This document shows positions 38,168 through 44,609 of a stretch of DNA of 64,000 nt, piece by piece. Numbering within the stretch: the stretch's first letter is position 1; each line of letters begins with the position of its first letter. The position numbers and the translations under genes are program-made. The notes under the pieces were generated by a model. That model searched no databases. It was not told the DNA's origin and was given only the letters and a program-made list of their open reading frames with translations. Location: positions 7,440,001 to 7,504,000 of the forward strand of contig NZ_CP028158.1 of the NCBI RefSeq assembly GCF_003030345.1, given 5' to 3'. Source of the stretch: Plantactinospora sp. BC1. GTDB lineage: Bacteria; Actinomycetota; Actinomycetes; Mycobacteriales; Micromonosporaceae.

Positions 38168-38198
38168 CTATGATGTGGAAGGTCGTTCCACATCATAG
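38168..38198. promoter_or_regulatory. perfect 13-bp inverted repeat before the methyltransferase gene
   Basis: CTATGATGTGGAA (38168-38180), 5-nt spacer, TTCCACATCATAG (38186-38198). Each arm contains TATGAT, a good -10 hexamer, facing in opposite directions. The right arm runs into the AGGAGG ribosome binding site (38197-38202). It is a likely repressor operator, or an RNA hairpin masking the ribosome binding site. Confidence 0.7.
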
Positions 38199-38209
38199 GA
38201 GGCACTCCG

Positions 38210-38908
38210 ATGGCCGTGGTGTCGCTCTTCGACGCGGTGGCCGGGTCGTACGACGAGTCCCGCCGCCGGCTCGTGCCGTGCTTCGACGACTTCTACGGCA
38301 CGGCGGTCGAGGTGGCGGCTCCGCCGCTGCGCCGGGCGCTGGCCTCCGGGCGGGTGCCGACCGTACTCGACCTGGGCGCCGGTACCGGGCTCTTCTCGAT
38401 CCTGCTCGGCGCCGCCGTACCGGGGGTGCGGAGCACCCTGCTCGACGGTGCTCCGGCGATGCTCGCGGTCGCCGAGGGGCACCTGACCCGGCGCGGGGTA
38501 CCGCACGAGACGGTGGTCGCCGACCTGACCGCGCCGCTGCCCGGCGGCCCGTACGACGCGGTGGTCTCCGCGCTGGCCATCCACCACCTGCCGGACGCCG
38601 ACAAGCGGGACCTCTACCGCCGGATCCGGCAGGTGCTGGTCCCCGGCGGGGTCTTCGTGAACGCCGAGCAGGTCTCCGGCGGCACCCCCGACCTGGACTC
38701 CCGGTACGACGAGGTGTGGCTCGCCCAGGTCACCGCGCTCGGTGCCACCGGGGCGGAGATCGCCGCCGCCCGGGAGCGGATGCTGCACGACCGCCCGGCG
38801 CCGATGCCGGACCAGTGTCGCTGGCTGGTCGAGGCCGGTTTCGTCGGTGTCGACTGCTTCTACAAGTCCTGGCGGTTCGCCGTCTTCGGCGGCCGGCGCG
38901 AGCTGTAG
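38210..38908 (+). CDS. class I SAM-dependent methyltransferase
   Basis: A 232-residue methyltransferase. ATG 38210 follows AGGAGG at 7-nt spacing. Motif I is VLDLGAGTGLFSILLG, post-I LLDGAPAML, motif II is YDAVVSALAIHHL and motif III is LVPGGVFVNAEQV. The C-terminus AGFVGVDCFYKSWRFAVFGG is typical of a small-molecule methyltransferase subgroup of unknown substrate. The N-terminus FDAVAGSYDESRRRLVPCFD matches the cap helix. It sits between the nitrate operon and a toxin-antitoxin pair with no evident functional link. The palindrome at its promoter suggests control by a repressor not encoded beside it. Confidence 0.85.
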   Translation: MAVVSLFDAVAGSYDESRRRLVPCFDDFYGTAVEVAAPPLRRALASGRVPTVLDLGAGTGLFSILLGAAVPGVRSTLLDGAPAMLAVAEGHLTRRGVPHETVVADLTAPLPGGPYDAVVSALAIHHLPDADKRDLYRRIRQVLVPGGVFVNAEQVSGGTPDLDSRYDEVWLAQVTALGATGAEIAAARERMLHDRPAPMPDQCRWLVEAGFVGVDCFYKSWRFAVFGGRREL

Positions 38909-39011
38909 GACGGCTGACGCGGGCGGTAGGGACGGTCGGCGCGAGCGGTAGGGACGGCTGGCGCGAGCGGTAGGGACGGCTGGCGCGAGCGGTAGGGACG
39001 GTCGGTGCCGG
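38905..39011. repeat. 22-bp tandem repeat, about 4.9 copies
   Basis: Units of the form gtagggacggctggcgcgag + cg start at 38905 (21 nt), 38926, 38948, 38970 and 38992 (partial). The first unit contains the methyltransferase stop codon. The middle copies are nearly identical, so copy number may vary between strains. No coding role is seen. Confidence 0.85.
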
Positions 39012-39065
39012 GGTGTCGGCCGGACCGGTCACGGCGGTCGGAATGACGGCTGGTCATACCGCCGG

Positions 39066-39071
39066 TAGGCT
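39066..39071 (+). promoter_or_regulatory. -10 element of probable leaderless promoter (toxin-antitoxin operon)
   Basis: TAGGCT ends 7 nt before the ATG at 39079, and no ribosome binding site is present. Confidence 0.5.
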
Positions 39072-39078
39072 GAGCGGC

Positions 39079-39330
39079 ATGACCGCCAAGGTGACCCTCT
39101 CGTTCTCCGACGAGACGATCGAAGAGGCCCGCCGCTTCGCGAAACGGGACGGCATGTCGCTTTCCGCCTGGATCGACCAGGCCGCCCGGGAGAAGGCACT
39201 CCGCGAGGTCTTCACCGCGCACGCCGCGGCCGTCGGCCGGGCCCGCCTGGACATCGAGGCCGCCGCCATCGCCGACGCCCAGGAGGCCGCACTGGTCGAC
39301 GCGGCTCTCGGCGGGCGCCCGAGTGCGTAG
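39079..39330 (+). CDS. ribbon-helix-helix antitoxin, MazE-like
   Basis: An 83-residue protein with an N-terminal ribbon-helix-helix pattern (KVTLSFSDETIEEARRFAKR, then DGMSLSAWIDQAAREKAL), as in CopG/MazE-type antitoxins that bind their own operator. The helical Ala/Glu-rich C-terminus (HAAAVGRARLDIEAAAIADA) would wrap the toxin. ATG 39079 is probably leaderless. It overlaps the toxin gene by 8 bases, the usual arrangement for type II pairs. Confidence 0.85.
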   Translation: MTAKVTLSFSDETIEEARRFAKRDGMSLSAWIDQAAREKALREVFTAHAAAVGRARLDIEAAAIADAQEAALVDAALGGRPSA

Positions 39331-39613
39331 GGGCGAGATCTGGCGGATCGACGGGGCCCGGTCCCGGCTCGGTCTGGTGATCAGCTCCGACGTCTACAAC
39401 TCCACCGACGTGCCGATCGTGATCGTCGCCGAGGTGGTCGACTCCGAGCTGCTCCGGGACTCCCCGCTCGCCGTCACCATGGGCGAATACGTGGTGATGC
39501 CCGACCGGCTCTCGTCGCCGATGAAGAAGTGGTTCACCGAGCGCGTCTCGGTCGCCGACGCCGACACCATGTTCCGGGTGAGCCGGGCGCTGCGTATCCT
39601 CCAGGGCATCTGA
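39323..39613 (+). CDS. MazF/PemK-family toxin
   Basis: A 96-residue protein starting MRRGEIWRIDGARSRLGLVI, the strand-turn pattern of MazF/PemK endoribonucleases. The core IVIVAEVVDSELLRDSPLAV and VVMPDRLSSPMKKWFTERVS follows, and the protein ends RVSRALRILQGI. The RGEIW motif and the Ser/Thr region after strand 3 match the family, though the usual R-P-[VA]-V-V segment is reduced to RLGLVIS. GTG 39323 lies within the antitoxin gene. It is probably an mRNA interferase; target sequence unknown. Confidence 0.85.
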   Translation: MRRGEIWRIDGARSRLGLVISSDVYNSTDVPIVIVAEVVDSELLRDSPLAVTMGEYVVMPDRLSSPMKKWFTERVSVADADTMFRVSRALRILQGI

Positions 39614-39676
39614 GCGCCCCGCCGCGCCGGGTGGCCGCAGATCTCACCGCCTGCCGGGGCCCGCCGTGCGCCGACC

Positions 39677-39714
39677 GTTGCCGGTCCGACTTCACGCGCG
39701 AACCGCCGGGAAAC
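39677..39714 (+). promoter_or_regulatory. weaker GlnR-like box upstream of narK
   Basis: GTTGC-n6-GACTT-n6-CGAAC-n6-GAAAC has the GlnR spacing, one perfect b-site and mismatches in the other three half-sites. It ends 24 nt before the narK ATG, almost the same distance as the nasA box (23 nt). Confidence 0.5.
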
Positions 39715-39738
39715 CCCGCGCTCCTACGTTCGGGCGGC

Positions 39739-41187
39739 ATGACCAGTACTGCCACCGGCCCGACGGCCGGCACCGGGACCGACAGCACGGCCACCGCCCC
39801 GGCGACCGGCCTCGGCACCCTCGCGCCGCCGGAGCCCGCCGCCGCACCCGTGGCCGCCCGCCGGCACCAGCTCGACGACTGGCGCCCCGAGGACCCGGAC
39901 TTCTGGCGTACCACCGGAGCGCCGATCGCCCGGCGCAACCTGATCGTGTCGATCGCCTCCGAGCACATCGGGTTCTCGGTGTGGAGCCTCTGGTCGGTCC
40001 TGGTGCTCTTCCTCGGCCCGGAGTACGGGATCGACCCGGCCGGGAAGTTCCTGCTCACCGCCGTACCGGCCGCGCTGGGGGCGGCGCTGCGGCTGCCGTA
40101 CACCCTGGCGGTGGCCCGGTTCGGCGGGCGGAACTGGACGATCGTCAGCGCCCTGCTGCTGCTGGTGCCGGCGGTGCCGATGACGATCCTGATCGAGCCC
40201 GGGGTGTCGTACGGCACGCTGATGGTGCTGGCCTGCCTGGCCGGGGTCGGCGGCGGCAACTTCGCCTCCTCGATGGCGAACATCAACCTCTTCTACCCGC
40301 AGCGGCTCAAGGGCTGGGCGCTCGGCCTGAACGCGGGCGGCGGCAACATCGGGGTGGCCGCCGTCCAGCTCGTCGGGCTGGCGGTGCTGGCCACGGCGGG
40401 TGCCGCGTACCCGCGCCTGGTCCCGGCGGTCTACCTGCCACTGATCGTGCTCGCCGCGCTCGCCTCGGCCCGCTACATGGACAACATCACCGGGGTCCGC
40501 AACGAGCGGGGGGCGATCCGGGAGGCGGCCCGGGACCCGCACACCTGGGTGATGTCCGTGCTCTACATCGGCACCTTCGGGTCGTTCATCGGCTTCGGCT
40601 TCGCCTTCGGGCAGGTGCTGCTGGTGCAGTTCGGTGACCGGTTCGGCACCCCGCTCGACGCGGCGTACCTGACCTTCCTCGGGCCGCTGGTCGGCTCGCT
40701 GATCCGGCCGGTCGGCGGCCACCTGGCCGACCGGTACGGCGGAGCCCGGGTGACCTTCGCGACCTTCGCCGCGATGGCGGCCGGCGCCGGACTGGTCCAC
40801 CACGCCTCGGGCGAGCGTTCGCTGGCCCTCTACCTGATCGGGTTCATCGGGCTCTTCGTGCTCTCCGGGGTCGGCAACGGATCGACGTACAAGATGATCC
40901 CGGCGATCTTCCGGGCCCGGGCGGCCCGGGCGGTGGCCGCCGGCGAGCTGGACCCGGACGCCGCGCAGCGCCGGGCGTGGCGGCTCTCCGGCGCCCTGAT
41001 CGGGATCGCCGGGGCGGTCGGCGCGTTCGGGGGCGTACTGGTCAACATCGCCTTCCGGCAGTCGTTCCTGGCGTACTCCTCGGCCGACGCCGCCTACCTG
41101 GCCTTCATCGCCTGGTACGCCCTCTGCCTGGTGGTGACCTGGGTGGTCTACCTCCGCCCGTCGCCGGGTCGCCTCGCCGGGGTGTGA
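39739..41187 (+). CDS. narK: MFS nitrate/nitrite transporter, NarK family
   Basis: A 482-residue membrane transporter with about twelve hydrophobic segments after a 70-residue Thr/Ala/Pro-rich cytoplasmic N-terminus. The nitrate-signature regions are visible: GVGGGNFASSMANINLFYPQ with KGWALGLNAGGGNIGVAAVQ in TM5, and GLFVLSGVGNGSTYKMIPAI in TM11. TM2 contains the substrate-binding Arg region (GAALRLPYTLAVARFGGRNW). It would bring nitrate in for NasA. ATG 39739 gives a normal length, and no strong ribosome binding site is seen (CGGGCGG). A GlnR-like box lies just upstream. Confidence 0.94.
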   Translation: MTSTATGPTAGTGTDSTATAPATGLGTLAPPEPAAAPVAARRHQLDDWRPEDPDFWRTTGAPIARRNLIVSIASEHIGFSVWSLWSVLVLFLGPEYGIDPAGKFLLTAVPAALGAALRLPYTLAVARFGGRNWTIVSALLLLVPAVPMTILIEPGVSYGTLMVLACLAGVGGGNFASSMANINLFYPQRLKGWALGLNAGGGNIGVAAVQLVGLAVLATAGAAYPRLVPAVYLPLIVLAALASARYMDNITGVRNERGAIREAARDPHTWVMSVLYIGTFGSFIGFGFAFGQVLLVQFGDRFGTPLDAAYLTFLGPLVGSLIRPVGGHLADRYGGARVTFATFAAMAAGAGLVHHASGERSLALYLIGFIGLFVLSGVGNGSTYKMIPAIFRARAARAVAAGELDPDAAQRRAWRLSGALIGIAGAVGAFGGVLVNIAFRQSFLAYSSADAAYLAFIAWYALCLVVTWVVYLRPSPGRLAGV

Positions 41188-41283
41188 CACCCCCGGTCGG
41201 GCGGCGGCGGGGCCGGCGGCTATCGTTTCTCCAGTGGAGGCGGGGTCCCGCCATCGCCGCAGCCCGCCGGGGGGTGTCCCGTT

Positions 41284-41313
41284 TTGACCCCGGCACCGGC
41301 GACCGGGTATCGT
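41284..41313 (+). promoter_or_regulatory. promoter of rplM-rpsI operon
   Basis: TTGACC (41284-41289), an 18-nt spacer and TATCGT (41308-41313) would start transcription near 41320, giving a leader of about 125 nt before rplM. A leader of that length could carry ribosomal-protein autoregulation. Confidence 0.55.
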
Positions 41314-41446
41314 TGCCTGCTGTTGTGTGACACCCAAGTTTTCACGTGACATCCGCGGGCGTGCCTTTCCCGGGTACGCTTGGTCGTTTGTGCGTGCCTG
41401 GCGACCGGTGCGCGACCCCAGACCGACGACGAGACAAGGTAGACCT

Positions 41447-41890
41447 GTGCGTACGTACAGCCCGAAGCCGGGTGAAATCGAGCGTCAGTGGCACGTCATC
41501 GACGCGTCAGACGTCGTGCTGGGCCGTCTGGCCACCCACGTTGCCACGCTGCTGCGGGGCAAGCACAAGCCGACTTTCGCGCCGCACGTGGACACCGGTG
41601 ACTTCGTCGTCGTCGTGAACGCGGGCAAGGTGGCGTTGACCGGCAACAAGCGGCACACCAAGGTCGCCTACCGGCACTCCGGCTACCCGGGCGGTCTGAA
41701 GCAGGTCGGCTACGACGAGCTACTGACCAAGCGTCCCGACCGGGCCATCGAGCTGGCCGTCAAGGGCATGCTCCCGCACAACAAGCTCGGCCGTAAGCTG
41801 ATCAAGAAGCTGAAGGTCTACGCCGGTGCCGAGCACCCGCACGCCGCGCAGCAGCCGGTGCCGTTCGAGATCAAGCAGATCGCGCAGTGA
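41447..41890 (+). CDS. rplM: 50S ribosomal protein L13
   Basis: A 147-residue ribosomal protein beginning [20 protein letters not shown], the standard actinobacterial L13 N-terminus, which fixes GTG 41447 as the start. [40 protein letters not shown] and [20 protein letters not shown] are conserved L13 blocks. It is followed by rpsI after 20 bases, the universal rplM-rpsI pair. Confidence 0.99.
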   Translation: MRTYSPKPGEIERQWHVIDASDVVLGRLATHVATLLRGKHKPTFAPHVDTGDFVVVVNAGKVALTGNKRHTKVAYRHSGYPGGLKQVGYDELLTKRPDRAIELAVKGMLPHNKLGRKLIKKLKVYAGAEHPHAAQQPVPFEIKQIAQ

Positions 41891-41910
41891 GCGCGGGCGA
41901 AGGAAACAGC

Positions 41911-42363
41911 ATGACCGACACCATCGCGACCACCGAAGCCCCGGTGCCCGCCCCGGTGGCCCGGGCTCCTCGTGGCGACCGGCCCATCCAGACCGTGGGC
42001 CGGCGCAAGGAGGCGATCGTCCGGGTCCGGATCGTCCCGGGCAGCGGCAAGATCACCTGCAACGGTCGTGAGCTGGAGGCGTACTTCCCGAGCAAGGTGC
42101 ACCAGCAGCTCATCAAGGAGCCGCTGGTCACCGCCGAGAAGGCCGAGGCGTTCGACATCATCGCCAACCTGCGTGGCGGCGGCACCACCGGCCAGGCCGG
42201 CGGGCTGCGGCTGGCCATCGCCCGGGCGCTGATCGCCAACGACCCGGACGACCGCCCGGCGCTGAAGAAGGCCGGCTTCCTCACCCGGGACGCCCGGGAG
42301 AAGGAAAGCAAGAAGTACGGTCTCAAGAAGGCCCGCAAGGCGCCCCAGTACTCCAAGCGTTGA
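41911..42363 (+). CDS. rpsI: 30S ribosomal protein S9
   Basis: A 150-residue S9. ATG 41911 follows GAAGGAAAC; an upstream in-frame GTG (41887) is less likely as it has no such site. The conserved [40 protein letters not shown] and the basic C-terminus [12 protein letters not shown], which reaches the ribosomal P site, are present. The first 28 residues are the usual variable acidic/Pro extension of actinobacteria. Confidence 0.99.
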   Translation: MTDTIATTEAPVPAPVARAPRGDRPIQTVGRRKEAIVRVRIVPGSGKITCNGRELEAYFPSKVHQQLIKEPLVTAEKAEAFDIIANLRGGGTTGQAGGLRLAIARALIANDPDDRPALKKAGFLTRDAREKESKKYGLKKARKAPQYSKR

Positions 42364-42392
42364 TCCGCGGCAACACCTTGTACGTCTGACGT

Positions 42393-42436
42393 ACGGCCGG
42401 AAACCGCCCCCTTCCGCGGTGGCGGTGTCCGGCCGT
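42393..42436 (+). terminator. terminator after rpsI
   Basis: ACGGCCGGAAACCGCC (42393-42408) pairs with GGCGGTGTCCGGCCGT (42421-42436) with one mismatch and a 12-nt loop, followed by TTCGTCGTTT. It separates the ribosomal genes from glmM. Confidence 0.75.
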
Positions 42437-42477
42437 TTCGTCGTTTACCACTGGTGCGCTTCCCGGAGGTTTCGCGC

Positions 42478-43836
42478 ATGGGGCGGCTGTTCGGCACTGA
42501 CGGCGTACGCGGACGCGCGAACGCCGACCTCACCCCCGAGTTGTCACTCGCGGTCGCGGTCGCGGCCGCGCAGACTCTCGCCGAGTCCGACCGGAGCCAT
42601 CCACCGCTCGCGGTGGTCGGCCGGGACACCCGGGCGAGCGGCGAGATGCTGGAGGCCGCGGTGGTGGCCGGGCTGACCAGCGCCGGGGCCAACGTGGTCC
42701 GGGTCGGGGTGCTGCCCACGCCGGGCGTGGCCTTCCTGGTCGGCGAGGCCAAGGCCGACCTCGGGGTGATGCTCTCCGCCTCGCACAACCCGATGCCGGA
42801 CAACGGCATCAAGCTCTTCGCGGCCGGCGGGCACAAGCTCCCCGACGACGTCGAGTTGAAGATCGAGGCCGCGGTCGAGGCGAACGGTTCGGCCGGCTGG
42901 CAGCGGCCGACCGGTGCCGGCGTCGGCCGGGTGCACGACCTGCTCGACGGTGCCGAGCACTACATCCAGCACCTGGTCGGCACGATCCCGCACCGGCTCG
43001 ACGGGCTCAAGGTCGTCGTCGACTGCGCGAACGGCGCCGCCTCGGAGGTCGCCCCGGTGGCGTACCGGGAGGCCGGTGCCGAGGTGATCGCCATCCACGC
43101 CGAGCCGGACGGGCTCAACATCAACGACGACTGCGGGTCGCAGCACCTCGACAACCTGCGGGCCGCCGTGGCGGAGCACGGTGCCGACCTCGGCATCGCG
43201 CACGACGGCGACGCCGACCGGTGCCTGGCGGTCACCGCCGACGGCAGCGAGGTGGACGGCGACCAGATCATGGCGATCCTGGCGCTGGCGATGCGGGAGG
43301 CCGGGACGCTGACCCAGGACACCCTGGTCGCCACCGTGATGAGCAACCTCGGCCTGCGGCTGGCCATGTCCGCGGCCGGGATCCGGCTGGTCGAGACCAA
43401 GGTCGGCGACCGGTACGTGCTGGAGGAGCTGCGCGCCTCCGGGCTGGCGCTCGGCGGCGAGCAGAGCGGGCACCTGGTGCTGCCGGCGTACGCGACCACC
43501 GGCGACGGCATCCTCACCGGGCTGCACCTGATGTCCCGGGTGGCGGCCACCGGCCGTACCCTCGCCGAGCTGGCCTCGGTGCTGACCAAGCTGCCGCAGG
43601 TGCTGATCAACGTGCCGGTCGCGGACCGGACGGTCGGAGCCGGCGCACCGGGCGTACTCGGCGCGGTGCAGCGGGCCGAGGCCGAGCTGGGCGAGACCGG
43701 TCGGGTGCTGCTCCGCCCCTCCGGCACCGAGCCGCTGGTCCGGGTGATGGTCGAGGCGGCCACCGTGGAGCTGGCCCAGGAGATCGCGGAGCGGATCGCC
43801 GCCGAGGTGCGTACCGCCAGCCCGGTGCCGGCGTAA
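42478..43836 (+). CDS. glmM: phosphoglucosamine mutase
   Basis: A 452-residue enzyme converting glucosamine-6-P to glucosamine-1-P for UDP-GlcNAc and peptidoglycan. [20 protein letters not shown] opens the protein; the active-site phosphoserine is in [15 protein letters not shown]; the metal loop is [12 protein letters not shown]; the sugar loop is LGGEQSGHL; and the phosphate-binding loop [12 protein letters not shown] is near the end. ATG 42478 has GGAGGT at 7-nt spacing. Its partner glmS lies 7 kb downstream at 50741. Confidence 0.98.
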   Translation: MGRLFGTDGVRGRANADLTPELSLAVAVAAAQTLAESDRSHPPLAVVGRDTRASGEMLEAAVVAGLTSAGANVVRVGVLPTPGVAFLVGEAKADLGVMLSASHNPMPDNGIKLFAAGGHKLPDDVELKIEAAVEANGSAGWQRPTGAGVGRVHDLLDGAEHYIQHLVGTIPHRLDGLKVVVDCANGAASEVAPVAYREAGAEVIAIHAEPDGLNINDDCGSQHLDNLRAAVAEHGADLGIAHDGDADRCLAVTADGSEVDGDQIMAILALAMREAGTLTQDTLVATVMSNLGLRLAMSAAGIRLVETKVGDRYVLEELRASGLALGGEQSGHLVLPAYATTGDGILTGLHLMSRVAATGRTLAELASVLTKLPQVLINVPVADRTVGAGAPGVLGAVQRAEAELGETGRVLLRPSGTEPLVRVMVEAATVELAQEIAERIAAEVRTASPVPA

Positions 43837-43863
43837 CGCTGCCCGTGCCGCCCGCCCCGGTTG

Positions 43864-44607
43864 CTAGAGCCGGAGCTGGCTGGCCCGGGCCAGGGTCTGC
43901 GCCGGCCCCTCGCCGACGGTGAGGTCGAGGTCCTCGGTGACCCGGCCGTCCCGGAGCCGGACCAGCCGGTCGCACCGGGCGGCGATGTGCTGCTCGTGGG
44001 TGGCCAGCAGGATCGTGACGCCCCGCTCGTCGCGCAGCCGCAGCAGCAGGTCGAGGATCTCGCCGCCGCTGGTCGAGTCGAGGTTGCCGGTCGGTTCGTC
44101 CGCGAGCAGCAGCGCCGGCTCGCCGATCAGCGCCCGGGCCACCGCGACCCGCTGCTGCTGGCCGCCGGAGAGCTGCGCCGGCAGCGCCCGCTCCCGGCCG
44201 GCGAGCCCCACCGCGTCGAGCAGTTCCCGGGCCCGGGCCGTCCGGTCGTAGCCGACCCGGTACGGCAGCACCGGCGCCAGTACGTTGTCCAGCGCGGTCA
44301 GCGCGGGCAGCAGGTGGTAGCGCTGGAAGACGAAGCCGACGGTCCGGCGGTATCCGGCCAGGGCGCGACGGGTTAGCCGGGTGATCTCCTGCCCGCCGAC
44401 GACGACCGAGCCGGAGTCGGCCGGCTCGATCGCGCCGACCAGGTGCAGCAGCGTCGACTTGCCGGAGCCGCTCGGCCCGGTCAGTGCCACCACCGAGCCG
44501 GCGGCCACGTCGAGCGACAGCTCGTCCACCGCGACGATCGGGAGTTCGCCGCCGGAGAACCGCTTGGTCAGCGCGGTGACGGTGACGCCGACTCCGGTGT
44601 CCGTCAT
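43864..44607 (-). CDS. LolD/MacB-type ABC transporter ATPase
   Basis: A 247-residue ATPase. Walker A is GPSGSGKSTLL, the Q-loop context is VGFVFQRYHLLPALTALDNV, the signature is LSGGQQQRVAVARAL, Walker B is LLLADEPTGNLD and the H-loop is LATHEQHIA. The GNLDS and YHLLP features mark the LolD/MacB/FtsE group that works with FtsX-like permeases. ATG 44607 lies two bases after the stop of the permease gene, with AGGAG upstream. The pair would form a complex energising an envelope or drug/peptide efflux function controlled by the divergent PadR gene. Confidence 0.95.
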   Translation of the reverse strand: MTDTGVGVTVTALTKRFSGGELPIVAVDELSLDVAAGSVVALTGPSGSGKSTLLHLVGAIEPADSGSVVVGGQEITRLTRRALAGYRRTVGFVFQRYHLLPALTALDNVLAPVLPYRVGYDRTARARELLDAVGLAGRERALPAQLSGGQQQRVAVARALIGEPALLLADEPTGNLDSTSGGEILDLLLRLRDERGVTILLATHEQHIAARCDRLVRLRDGRVTEDLDLTVGEGPAQTLARASQLRL

Positions 44608-44609
44608 GG

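Noticed and set aside
34381-38205. A single 1,274-residue fusion of NasB-like and upstream sequence
   Set aside because: The frame is open by chance through nasA, which is clearly coded in another frame with normal motifs; the NasB-like protein starts at 35868 with an ATGA overlap.
41239-41252. GGCGGG-gt-CCCGCC as a narK terminator
   Set aside because: A 2-nt loop is too small for a stable hairpin as drawn, and there is no T-run.
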